A DNA stretch of 64,000 bases from Echinicola jeungdonensis (lineage in GTDB: Bacteria > Bacteroidota > Bacteroidia > Cytophagales > Cyclobacteriaceae), in the NCBI RefSeq assembly GCF_030409905.1, contig NZ_JAUFQT010000002.1:682001-746000 (forward strand). The letters run 5' to 3'. How positions within the stretch are numbered: position 1 is the first letter of the stretch; each line of letters starts with the position of its first letter. The notes beneath the pieces are model-generated. The model made no database searches and had not been told where the DNA came from. It saw nothing but the letters and a program-made list of their open reading frames with translations. Positions 8,803-17,008 of the stretch are shown here, in pieces. Both the position numbers and the translations under genes were made by a program.

Positions 8803-11286
8803 TTGGCTTTTCATCCAAAAACAATTGACCTACCTGTAGTAGAAATTTTACCCCAGGCCCGGGAAAAACTATCAGACCATAATACCTTGATTTTAAATGC
8901 ACCTCCTGGAGCAGGGAAAAGTACGGTCGTTCCTTTGGCCTTATTAGAGGAATTATGGTTGGCAGGAAAAAAAATTTTAATGTTGGAACCTAGAAGGTTA
9001 GCCGCAAAATCCATTGCAAAGAGGATGGCGGACTTATTGGGAGAAGACATTGGAAAAAATGTAGGTTTTCGGATTCGATTTGAAAATCAAACTACAAGTC
9101 AAACCCGTATTGAGGTGCTTACGGAAGGTATTCTTACAAGGATGATCCATAATGACAACGCATTGGAGGATGTTGGTTTGGTTATTTTTGATGAATTTCA
9201 TGAGCGAAATATCCATGCGGATGTTGCTATGGCCTTGTGTAGAGAAGTCCAACAAATACTTAGACCTGACCTAAGGATATTGGTTATGTCGGCCACCTTA
9301 GATTTGCCCCTATTGTCCCAGTTATTAGAGGCACCTATAGTAGAAAGTAAAGGAAAGCAGTATCCTGTTAATATTATCCATACCCATGAAACGGATGAAT
9401 GGTCAATTCCTGAATCCACGGCAAGTATAATTCAGACTGCTTGCACGGAACAGCATGGTGATATATTGGCATTTTTACCAGGGCAGGGTGAAATCAAAAA
9501 ATGTGAGGACATCCTGAAAACCAAATTGCCCCAAATGGAAATTTGTCCCTTGTTTGGCCAACTTCCCCTTTATCAACAACAAAAAGCCATATTTCCCCAC
9601 CCAAAGGGTAAAAGGAAAGTGGTCCTGGCTACCTCTATTGCAGAAACCAGTTTGACCATTGAAGGTATCCATACGGTGGTGGATTCCGGATTTGGCCGTT
9701 CCTCCCTTTTTGATCCTCGTTCAGGACTTTCAAGGTTGGTAACAACTCCCATAACCAAAGATGCTGCAGACCAAAGAGCTGGGAGAGCGGGGCGTTTGGG
9801 ACCAGGCACTTGCTATAGGCTTTGGACCAGGGCTACTGAAGACAGGATGAAACCATTTAGAGTTCCGGAAATCCTTGAGGCAGATTTAGCCTCTTTATTT
9901 TTGGACCTGGTTCAATGGGGAATTGATGATATAAATAAAATGACTTGGCTAACCCCCCCTCCCCAAGGAGCACTAAACCAAGCCAGGGAATTGTTGGAAG
10001 AATTAGGAGCCATTTCGGAGGGTAAAATCACCTCCCATGGGAAGCTGATTAGGGATTTACCTTGCCATCCCAGAATAGCCCATATGTTAATCAAAGCTAA
10101 AGGACTAGGTAAACTGCCTTTGGCCACTGATATTGCTGCCCTTTTGGATGAAAGAGATCCTCTGGATAAGGAAATGGGGACTGATTTTAACCTTAGGTTG
10201 GAAGCTTTACGTAGACATCGTGATCAAAAAAGGAAAGGGAAAAAATTGGCCAAAATCGAAATGGTAGCAGGAAACTATCGAAAACTTTTTAGGATCGAAA
10301 TAGAGAATGTTTCCTTTGATCACTTGGATACCGGTTTATTATTGACCTATGCCTACCCAGAGAGGATTGCCCATGCAAGACCTGGTAATAATGCCCAATT
10401 TCAATTGACCAATGGAAAATTGGCGATGATGTCCCATTTGGATCACCTTGCCCATGAACCTTGGATTTGTATTTCCCATATTGACGCAAGGGATGGGATG
10501 GGAAAAATTTTTATGGCTGCCCCTTTAGATCCAGAATACCTCGCACCGATGGTTAAAGAACAAGAGGTAGTCAATTGGGAAACCCATAAGGGTGGTTTTA
10601 TTGCAGAAAAACAATGGCGAATCGGTCACATTGTTTTGAAGAAAAAGCCCCTTAAACATTTTGATCCTTCCCTTAAGGAAAAGGCAATTTACAAAGCCAT
10701 ACAAAATGAAGGTGAAAGGTTATTAAACTTTGACAAAGAGGTGGAACAATTCCAAAACAGGATCAACAGCTTGCGAATATGGAGGCCTGATGAAAATTGG
10801 CCAGACCTGAGTTCCGGGGCAATTACAAAAAAACCGGATATGTTAATTCCTTATATTCAAGGAATTGAGAAACCGGAAGATTTAAAAAAACTGGATCTTA
10901 AAAAAATATTGTTTCATGATTTACCATTTGAATTGCAAAACCAACTTGAAGTACTAGCTCCGGAAAAAATTAAAGTCCCCTCTGGATCCCGGGTAAAAAT
11001 CAAATATTCCCAGGATGGCGAGCTACCAGTATTAGAGGTTCGGCTTCAGGAGGTTTTTGGGTTATTGGACAGCCCAAAAGTAAATGAAGGAAATACCCCA
11101 TTAATGGTGCATTTATTATCCCCAGGCTTTAAACCGGTACAGATCACAGGTGATTTGAGGAGTTTCTGGGAAAATGCCTATTTTGAAGTTAAAAAGGAGT
11201 TAAAAAGAAGGTATCCAAAACACCAATGGCCGGAAAACCCCTTGGAAGCAGAAGCAGTCCGGGGAGTAAAAAGAAGAGGGAAATAA
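8803..11286 (+). CDS. hrpB: HrpB-type DEAH-box ATP-dependent helicase
   Basis: Large RNA helicase of the HrpB family, 827 aa, close to the normal family size. Walker A is APPGAGKST (about 33-41), motif Ia LEPRRLAAKS, motif II DEFHER (about 130), motif III SATLD, and motif VI QRAGRAGR. The helicase-associated HA2 and HrpB C-terminal regions follow. The start is TTG at 8803, chosen because the homologous N-terminus (FxPKxIDLPVxEILP) begins there and no ATG is nearby. HrpB function is not well defined; roles in mRNA processing or RNP remodelling are known for some relatives. No obvious partner genes. Confidence 0.92.
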   Translation: MAFHPKTIDLPVVEILPQAREKLSDHNTLILNAPPGAGKSTVVPLALLEELWLAGKKILMLEPRRLAAKSIAKRMADLLGEDIGKNVGFRIRFENQTTSQTRIEVLTEGILTRMIHNDNALEDVGLVIFDEFHERNIHADVAMALCREVQQILRPDLRILVMSATLDLPLLSQLLEAPIVESKGKQYPVNIIHTHETDEWSIPESTASIIQTACTEQHGDILAFLPGQGEIKKCEDILKTKLPQMEICPLFGQLPLYQQQKAIFPHPKGKRKVVLATSIAETSLTIEGIHTVVDSGFGRSSLFDPRSGLSRLVTTPITKDAADQRAGRAGRLGPGTCYRLWTRATEDRMKPFRVPEILEADLASLFLDLVQWGIDDINKMTWLTPPPQGALNQARELLEELGAISEGKITSHGKLIRDLPCHPRIAHMLIKAKGLGKLPLATDIAALLDERDPLDKEMGTDFNLRLEALRRHRDQKRKGKKLAKIEMVAGNYRKLFRIEIENVSFDHLDTGLLLTYAYPERIAHARPGNNAQFQLTNGKLAMMSHLDHLAHEPWICISHIDARDGMGKIFMAAPLDPEYLAPMVKEQEVVNWETHKGGFIAEKQWRIGHIVLKKKPLKHFDPSLKEKAIYKAIQNEGERLLNFDKEVEQFQNRINSLRIWRPDENWPDLSSGAITKKPDMLIPYIQGIEKPEDLKKLDLKKILFHDLPFELQNQLEVLAPEKIKVPSGSRVKIKYSQDGELPVLEVRLQEVFGLLDSPKVNEGNTPLMVHLLSPGFKPVQITGDLRSFWENAYFEVKKELKRRYPKHQWPENPLEAEAVRGVKRRGK

Positions 11287-11492
11287 ACGGCAATAAATTA
11301 GTTTCCCATCACAATTTTATTGACCTTTGTTTAACTCATTCAAGCCAACCCCCTTCTAATCCAATTATTTTCTATTTCCAGGTTTATTCCCTGTCAAATG
11401 GAATGTAATTATCCTTTTCTCTCAATATTTACCGAAGAGGATTTTATTAGTGGGATAATTTGCCTTGAAAATTCTGAACTTAAACAATATAT

Positions 11493-11717
11493 ATGGGAAG
11501 ATCCAATAACAGTTTCATTAAAAAACAGAAGGCAGATAGAAAAGCCAAGAAGAAAAAGGAAAAATTTGAAAACAAGCTAGAGAGAAAGCAACAGGAATCC
11601 AGTGGTAAATTGGAAGATATGATTGCTTATGTGGATGAATTCGGCAATATCACCGATACTCCTCCGGAGCCTACTGATGATAAAGCTGAAGGGAAGAAAA
11701 ATAAACCCAATTCCTAA
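11493..11717 (+). CDS. Small basic protein with EDMIAYVDEFGNITDTPP tail
   Basis: A 74-aa protein with a Lys/Arg-rich N-terminal half (FIKKQKADRKAKKKKEKFE) predicted to be a long basic helix, then a conserved-looking EDMIAYVDEFGNITDTPPEP. From memory, this sequence also forms the N-terminal part of some Bacteroidota cold-shock-domain proteins, but here it ends without any cold-shock domain and none follows downstream. RNA binding is therefore a reasonable guess, not shown. ATG at 11493 gives the typical MGRSNNSF start. Confidence 0.68.
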   Translation: MGRSNNSFIKKQKADRKAKKKKEKFENKLERKQQESSGKLEDMIAYVDEFGNITDTPPEPTDDKAEGKKNKPNS

Positions 11718-11781
11718 TTTTTAAAAGGGCTTGATACCGTATTATTTTAAGGGCACTAGGAAATATAGATCAATCCATGGT

Positions 11782-11807
11782 CATCTTGATCAAGATGTAC
11801 TTTTTTT
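11782..11807 (+). terminator. Possible weak terminator
   Basis: CATCTT-GATC-AAGATG forms a 6-bp stem with a 4-nt loop and is followed after TAC by seven T. It lies 65 nt past the stop of the small basic protein gene. Confidence 0.45.
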
Positions 11808-12023
11808 CTATGAAGGCCACCCCACTAGTTGCTGATTATAAGGAAAATAACTTTAAAAAATAATTATTGAATACTTGGATTTTTAATGAAAAAACTTCCT
11901 TAAATTTCCTAAAGAAAATCTTATAATCACCTTACCTCTTTTTTAAAGGTCCAACTTAAAAAGAGTTCCCAGGCGACTATTTAGAGCTTCTATAAGTTCA
12001 TGTTTTATTTAATTTCTATCGTC
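11808..12023. other. Intergenic stretch, nothing recognised
   Basis: Between the weak hairpin and the Lys-rich short ORF the sequence is AT-rich with no recognisable gene, RNA or repeat; it probably holds the promoter of the short ORF. Confidence 0.35.
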
Positions 12024-12139
12024 ATGTCAAAGGATAAAGGGGTAAAAAAGAAATGGCCAAAAAGGAACCAGTAAAAAGCCTGAAGGAAAAAAGATTGGCT
12101 AAAAAAGCCAAGCAAGAAGCTAAAAAGAAAGAAGGATAA
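12024..12139 (+). CDS. Lys-rich mini-protein, apparently frameshifted at an A6 run
   Basis: Two overlapping short frames together resemble one small basic protein. Frame one starts at ATG 12024 (MSKDKGVKKK) and would run out at 12074; frame two (MAKKEPVKSLKEKRLAKKAK and on to 12139) starts at 12053. They join if one A is added to the A6 run at 12044-12049, giving about 38 aa. Alternatively the 28-aa frame from 12053 is the real gene. The Lys/Ala/Glu composition suggests a nucleic-acid- or ribosome-associated mini-protein. The adjacent terminator supports a real transcript end. Recognition is weak. Confidence 0.45.
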
Positions 12140-12157
12140 TTTACCTTTTATATTGGA

Positions 12158-12187
12158 ATGACACCTTGGAAACTGGGTGTCGTTTTT
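12158..12187 (+). terminator. Intrinsic terminator after mini-protein
   Basis: ATGACACC (12158-12165) pairs with GGTGTCGT (12176-12183, one G-U), 10-nt loop, followed by TTTTT. Confidence 0.7.
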
Positions 12188-12323
12188 AGTTTACTGCCCT
12201 TAGGTTTTCCAAAGAATATGGATTAAAGGAAAATTTGTTTTTAAAAAATTATCTATGATGAATCCAAGCCTGGTTGGAAACCCAAATTCCCATTTCTTAG
12301 GGGACAGGTTCACGGACTTTTCC

Positions 12324-12935
12324 TTATTTTTCACCATCACCAAATTTCTTTGGGGGAGTGATCATTATGTGAGCACGGTGTGTACCTGGATCCATTATCC
12401 AGGGCATTCCAGGAGCTTCCGGTTTTAATGGAAGACCAGTGCTTTCCACTGTTGCAAATGGAATGTAAACCACATAGCGAAAATAAGAATTTGTTATTTC
12501 TCCTGTCAAAGGATCATAATTTTCCTTTGGAGCTGTAAGGACATACAAAGTAGCCCCATCTTGCGGCATATTTAGTATTCCTTCCTTCACCTCCTTCTCC
12601 CTGATTTCAAAAATTTCCTGAAAAGATTTCCCCTCTTTTTTCAACTCTCTCCCTCTTTCCATAAAAGGTTCCAAGTCTTTATGATAACAAACCACATTAA
12701 ACCCTTCCTTCTCAGGGTCATCTGCAATGCAAATCATTTCATTAGAACCTTCCCTGATAACCTTTAATTCCCCATTTGAATTATAACCATAAACCAAAGC
12801 ATTTTCCCTGCTATATTCAGGCGCAGCCAATACGGCTGTTTTAATTTGGACTGAGGTAGAAGGATAGTGATTTTGGGCCTTTATCGGAAGAATTTGGCCC
12901 ATCACCAACAAAAACAGGAAGACTTTCAACATCAT
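12324..12935 (-). CDS. Exported hypothetical protein, 203 aa
   Basis: I cannot name a family. A signal peptide (MLKVFLFLLVMGQILPIKAQ) is followed by a soluble domain of about 180 aa with NALVYGYNSNGEL, ICIADDPEKEGFNVVCYHKD and a C-terminal segment ending GTHRAHIMITPPKKFGDG. Two cysteines (ICIADD, VVCYH) could pair. Either of two adjacent ATG codons (12935, 12932) may be used. A 12-bp hairpin sits immediately before the start codon. Likely periplasmic or secreted; no functional clue from neighbours. Confidence 0.72.
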   Translation of the reverse strand: MMLKVFLFLLVMGQILPIKAQNHYPSTSVQIKTAVLAAPEYSRENALVYGYNSNGELKVIREGSNEMICIADDPEKEGFNVVCYHKDLEPFMERGRELKKEGKSFQEIFEIREKEVKEGILNMPQDGATLYVLTAPKENYDPLTGEITNSYFRYVVYIPFATVESTGLPLKPEAPGMPWIMDPGTHRAHIMITPPKKFGDGEK

Positions 12936-12938
12936 TTT

Positions 12939-12970
12939 TTGGGTTTAAATCTTTAAGAATTTAAACCCAA
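12939..12970 (-). promoter_or_regulatory. Perfect 12-bp inverted repeat at the start codon
   Basis: TTGGGTTTAAAT (12939-12950) and its exact complement at 12959-12970 enclose an 8-nt loop. On the minus strand the hairpin ends three bases before the ATG of the exported hypothetical and is followed by A residues, not T, so it is not a terminator for the upstream gene. It could gate translation or be a protein-binding operator; function is inferred only from position. Confidence 0.45.
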
Positions 12971-13047
12971 TTTACAATTCTTTCACCTCAATTTCAGGAA
13001 AATAGCCCAATAAATGCGATTAAAACCCCTCCTATTATAATGAAGGT

Positions 13048-13572
13048 TTATTCCTCAAACATGGCTTTCAAATCTCCCAATATAGATTCTACTTCCTGTT
13101 TTTTTATTTCATAAGTATGATCATGGTTACAATTATGCTGAAAATGTTTCCAATGCTTTTCTGCTTTTCTGATAACCCTTGGAGTGATATCAAACTCGGT
13201 GTAATCCAAATAATTTTTAGCCAAAAATGAGGTCTTAAAATTGCCAAACAAATACAACCTAAGGATATCAACAAATTTTTGGCTCAAATCAAATCCTTCC
13301 AGGTATTGAACAAAAATTCCATTTTTGTCCTTATTTGCTGGTGAATGGATGATTTCCATTAATGGTTCCAAAGCTTCCTGATTATTTTCCATCTGGGAGA
13401 GGGCTCTTACAGCTAAATAGGCATCCTCAATGTCCTCCCCTTTTAAAATTTCAATTAATTTCTCCAATACCTCCTTTGTCCCGATTTGAGACAATTTATC
13501 AGCATACAGGAAGGCATCTTCATCAGCTTTATTACACATATTTTGGATCAATTGATCGATTGATTCGGCCAT
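13048..13572 (-). CDS. HEAT-repeat-like helical protein
   Basis: A 174-aa all-helical cytoplasmic protein. Residues about 10-90 show paired amphipathic helices of the HEAT/armadillo type (ADKLSQIGTKEVLEKLIEIL; DIEDAYLAVRALSQMENNQE; ALEPLMEIIH). The C-terminal part is less repetitive and has a small His/Cys cluster (HWKHFQHNCNHDH) that could hold a metal. Such repeats usually mediate protein binding; no partner is evident. It is divergent from the VLRF1-like gene, 81 bp away. Confidence 0.72.
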   Translation of the reverse strand: MAESIDQLIQNMCNKADEDAFLYADKLSQIGTKEVLEKLIEILKGEDIEDAYLAVRALSQMENNQEALEPLMEIIHSPANKDKNGIFVQYLEGFDLSQKFVDILRLYLFGNFKTSFLAKNYLDYTEFDITPRVIRKAEKHWKHFQHNCNHDHTYEIKKQEVESILGDLKAMFEE

Positions 13573-13653
13573 CTTTCTTTAGTTTTTTGGTAATTTGCCA
13601 AATATACAAGTTAATCACCAAGGGCCGGAAAATAGGTTTTTTAAATTTTAATA

Positions 13654-14379
13654 ATGGAACAACGGCTAATTACACAAAGGCATTGCAAAAAAATACTTGC
13701 TCATATCAAGTACAACCAAATTCCATTTGATTATCAAGACAATAAGCATCAAATGAGTTTTTTTGATGGCCAGAGGGAATTGCTAAGATTAAGACTTCCA
13801 ATTAGCCTGCCCCCTCCTGAAGAATACTTTGAAAATCCGGATGAAATGGTCAATTATGTTTTGGTGATAATCCGGTCTGGTCTGGCAAGTGTGGGGTATT
13901 TTGAAAATGGAGAAAACCTTGACCACAAGGTTTTTAGGGCTTATATGGTTAGAAAAAAACAAGGAAAAAGCCAGATCAAACACCTCAAGACAAAGGGGAA
14001 ATCAAGAGCGGGGTCCAGGGTAAGGCTTGGGGAAACTTTGGAGTTTTTTGAACAAATAAATAAAAGGTTACAGGATTATTTTTTGGAAAACCGTATTGAT
14101 AAGATTGGAATAAGTTGTTCGACCACCCTTATTCCGTTTTGGTTCAATTCAAAAATTAGTCCCCCATTTGAAAAAGGGGATTCCAGGATTTTAAAGATTC
14201 CCAAACATATTCAACAACCTACTTACGAAGCCCTTTTGGATGCCAATAATTTTTTATTAAATGCAGAGCTAAAGAGCCATCAAGAAGGCCTCTCCATTTT
14301 TAATGAATGGTTGAAAATGGAACAAGAAAATGATCAAGATGAGGAAAATGATGAGGATATTGATGAGGATAATTGGTAA
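13654..14379 (+). CDS. VLRF1-like (Vms1/ANKZF1-related) putative release factor
   Basis: A 241-aa protein that I assign to the VLRF1 group of the eRF1 superfamily. The key block is AYMVRKKQGKSQ (residues 97-107), then a basic stretch and KSRAGSRVR (116-124). In eukaryotic Vms1 and ANKZF1 the corresponding region reads Y-V-R-x-K-Q-G-x-x-Q ... SAG-x-x-(L)-R, with the Gln needed for peptidyl-tRNA hydrolysis during ribosome quality control; Gln107 would be its equivalent. The downstream DKIGISCSTTLIPFWF fits the second half of the fold. The C-terminus is an acidic tail (13 of the last 18 residues D/E). No zinc finger or ankyrin repeats. Assignment is by remembered motif pattern, without a search. 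Confidence 0.68.
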   Translation: MEQRLITQRHCKKILAHIKYNQIPFDYQDNKHQMSFFDGQRELLRLRLPISLPPPEEYFENPDEMVNYVLVIIRSGLASVGYFENGENLDHKVFRAYMVRKKQGKSQIKHLKTKGKSRAGSRVRLGETLEFFEQINKRLQDYFLENRIDKIGISCSTTLIPFWFNSKISPPFEKGDSRILKIPKHIQQPTYEALLDANNFLLNAELKSHQEGLSIFNEWLKMEQENDQDEENDEDIDEDNW

Positions 14380-14490
14380 AAGGAAATCTTCATTTGCCCA
14401 TCGGGATTGATTAGGTCAACCTTTATTGATTTTGTTTTTGCAGGGATCTTTGCAGATAAATAAAGGAAAAAATAGAATTTTAAAGAAAAT

Positions 14491-14512
14491 AGGCGCAGAA
14501 ATTACTGCGCCT
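14491..14512 (-). terminator. Terminator hairpin between convergent genes
   Basis: AGGCGCAG (14491-14498) pairs with CTGCGCCT (14505-14512), 6-nt loop. On the minus strand it is followed by ATTTTCTTT, 32 nt beyond the aldo/keto reductase stop; the plus side lacks a clear T run. Confidence 0.65.
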
Positions 14513-14544
14513 GCTATTGGATTTTAATATTTAATATTTGTTCT

Positions 14545-15504
14545 TTAGGTGTATTCCTCCCAAAAATCTGACTTAGAATAAGGGCTATTAAAAGCAGTCC
14601 AGAGTTCCCCTGTGGTAAACCGGTATGGTCCTTCCAATTGATTTAATAAGGCTAATTCAGATTCATTAAGTTTAAGGTTAATAGCGTCAAAATTTTCCTT
14701 TAAACGATGTGGATTTACTGATTTAGGAATCACAGCTGTTCCTCTCGCCATTCCCCACGCCAGTACCACTTGGGCAGGTGTTGCTTGATGTCTTTGGGCA
14801 ATATCAAGGACGGTGGTGTTTTCAAGAAGTAAGGGTAATTTCAGGTCCTCTTCCGAATGCACCCGATAGGCAGCTCCTAAGGGTGCATAAGCAGTAAGGT
14901 GGATACCTTTTTCCTTGCAATATCCTACCAATTCATATTGGGGTAAAAAAGGATGCATTTCAATTTGATTCATTTCAGGAGCAATTGTGGCCGACTCCAT
15001 CAAATCATGAAGCTTTTGGATTTTAAAATTGGATACTCCAATGTGTTTTACCAGTCCCTTTTCTTTTGCCTCTTCCATTTTTTTCCAGGTTTTGGATAAT
15101 GGGGCCTGGTCAAGGGTCAAGAAATCTCCCGTACCTTCAGGAAAATCCACCCCTTTTTTCAAAGCAAGGGGCCAATGTACCAAATAGAGGTCCAAATAAT
15201 CCAATTGTAAATCCTTGAGGGTATTTTCCAAGGCTGAAAAAACCTGATGCTCCTCATGAGAGTCATTCCAAAGTTTAGAAGTAATCCAAAGTTCCTCCCT
15301 TTTAACCAAACCATCCTTAAAAGCTTTGGCCAATGCCTCTCCTATTTCCTTTTCATTTTTATAAATGTAGGCACAATCAATATGCCTATACCCTATTTTA
15401 ATGGCTTCGATTACGGCTTTAAAGACCTCTCCCGGCTCAGATTGCCAGGTTCCCAGGCCCAAAATGGGCATTTGGTCACCGTTTTTAAAGTTTAAAGTTT
15501 TCAT
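14545..15504 (-). CDS. Aldo/keto reductase
   Basis: NADPH-dependent carbonyl reductase of the AKR superfamily, 319 aa, cytoplasmic. The catalytic tetrad is visible: D43 and Y48 (HIDCAYIYKNE), K77 (ITSKLWND) and H110 (LVHWPLAL). The NADP-binding end has VIPKSVNPHRLKENFD, the usual IPKS(x)xxxR(x)xEN motif. The protein resembles aldehyde reductases and xylose-reductase-like AKRs; the substrate is not deducible. It follows dodecin on the same strand but after a terminator, so it is probably separate. Confidence 0.93.
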   Translation of the reverse strand: MKTLNFKNGDQMPILGLGTWQSEPGEVFKAVIEAIKIGYRHIDCAYIYKNEKEIGEALAKAFKDGLVKREELWITSKLWNDSHEEHQVFSALENTLKDLQLDYLDLYLVHWPLALKKGVDFPEGTGDFLTLDQAPLSKTWKKMEEAKEKGLVKHIGVSNFKIQKLHDLMESATIAPEMNQIEMHPFLPQYELVGYCKEKGIHLTAYAPLGAAYRVHSEEDLKLPLLLENTTVLDIAQRHQATPAQVVLAWGMARGTAVIPKSVNPHRLKENFDAINLKLNESELALLNQLEGPYRFTTGELWTAFNSPYSKSDFWEEYT

Positions 15505-15529
15505 ATGTCTGATTAAGGGTATAAAATAA

Positions 15530-15574
15530 TTGATCCCTTGAAAAGAGCATCATAAAGCTTTTTCAAGGGATCAA
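15530..15574 (-). terminator. Long terminator hairpin after dodecin
   Basis: TTGATCCCTTGAAAA (15530-15544) is perfectly complementary to 15560-15574; the loop can fold further (AGC/GCT). It starts 17 nt after the dodecin stop and is followed on the minus strand by a T-rich tail. Confidence 0.8.
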
Positions 15575-15591
15575 CTAATTTAGAAAATAAC

Positions 15592-15792
15592 TTAACTTAT
15601 TTCAAAAGAAATTTTTGCATTCACACCATAGGAAACAATCTGGTTATTTTCCACCTTGGCGTTCATATTTTCAACATTAATAGATTTGATATTTTTTACG
15701 GTTTTGGAAGCATCTGTTAACGCATTTTTTACCGCATCATCAAAACTTTTGTCCGAATGGGCAATGACTTCAATTACTTTTACAATAGACAT
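15592..15792 (-). CDS. Dodecin
   Basis: Small flavin-binding storage protein, 66 aa, which in the family assembles into a dodecameric hollow sphere. The whole chain fits: VKVIEVIAHSDKSFDDAVKNAL, a central helix, then VENMNAKVENNQIVSYGVNAKISFEI forming the antiparallel strands. Many dodecins bind flavin through a Trp in the strand before VENM; here that position reads NIKSINVENM with no Trp, as in some bacterial members, so flavin affinity may differ. Single gene with its own terminator. Confidence 0.9.
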   Translation of the reverse strand: MSIVKVIEVIAHSDKSFDDAVKNALTDASKTVKNIKSINVENMNAKVENNQIVSYGVNAKISFEIS

Positions 15793-15938
15793 AGGCTTTT
15801 AAATTTTGGGTTCTAAAATTATTAAAAGTGAAATTGGGCATAACTCCCTGGTAAGGAATCAATTTAATAAATTTTCACCAGTATTGTGTGGAAATAGCCC
15901 AATCTTTCAATAGCATTTATAGAAACCATTTATAGCCA

Positions 15939-17008
15939 TTAATTATCTTCCAACCCCTGCAAACCTCCTTTAAGGTGTTTTACATTTTTATATCCATTAT
16001 CCATCAAAAACTCCATAGCTTTTTGGCTTCTTTGACCGGATTGGCATACCAATAATATTTCCCGGCCTTTCTCCAGTTCTTTGAATTGGATAGCTAACTT
16101 TTGCAAAGGAAGATTTCTTCCTCCTCTATTGAATTGATGAAATTCACCTTTTGACCGGAGGTCAATGATTTTTTCCTTCCAATAATCCTCATCCTGGAGA
16201 AATTCCTCAATTGATACCTCTAATCCATTAGAGGGTGAATTACAAACAAAATTGGTAGCATCCAGATTTTGAACCTTTTTATTTTCAGGGATCTGAGAAA
16301 CTGAAAGGGTTATTTGACCATTGGTCAATGCATTATAAATTAAAAGTTTACCGCTTAAAGGTTGCCCGATTCCCGTGCAGATTTTGATCACTTCATTGGC
16401 CTGAAAACTTCCAATCATTCCTGGCAAAATCCCAATAACCCCAAGCTCACTACAACTTGGAGAGTTTAAAGGATCAGGGGCTTCCGGAAATACACAACGG
16501 TAGGTTGGGCCTTTTTCTCCCCAATTAAATACAGATACCTGACCTTCAAATCCCAGTATAGAGCCAAAAACAACCGGCTTGCCTAACATTACTGCCACAT
16601 CATTGATGAGGTACCGGGAATTGAAATTATCAGTGCCATCCACTACCACATCAAATTCCCTGATAATTTCTATGGCATTTTCATGATTGAGAAATTCCCT
16701 GTAAACCTTAAATTTCACTTCGGGATTTAACAATTTCATTTTTTTTCGGCAATTTCAGCTTTGCTATGACCAATATCATCCATGCTGAACAGCACCTGCC
16801 TTTGGAGATTGGAAAGTTCAACTTTATCCCCATCAACAATGCCCAAAGTTCCTATACCAGCGGCAGTAAGGTATTGGAGGACTGGACAGCCCAATCCACC
16901 TGCCCCTATTACCAATACCTTACTTTTTTCCAGTAATTCTTGTTTTTCCTTGCCAAAACCGGGCAAAGAATAATGCCTGCTATATCTTATTGATTTATTA
17001 TTCTGCAT
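15939..17008 (-). CDS. thiF: ThiF/MoeB adenylyltransferase-rhodanese fusion, frameshifted
   Basis: Enzyme that adenylates the C-terminal Gly-Gly of ThiS for thiazole synthesis. The N-terminal piece (16736-17008) has the nucleotide loop VLVIGAGGLGCP and DGDKVELSNLQRQ and stops at HSKAEIAEKK; the second piece (15939-16739) resumes at MKLLNPEVKF, exactly the family continuation, and holds DGTDNFNSRYL and FGSILGFEGQ, then a rhodanese domain with Cys in LLVCQSGQRS. The break is an A8 run (16739-16746); a ninth A restores one frame. The ThiF start is ATG 17008, overlapping thiH by 11 bp. The usual zinc-binding CxxC motifs are not obvious. Last gene of the thi operon. Sequencing error or a slippage site are both possible. 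Confidence 0.85.
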
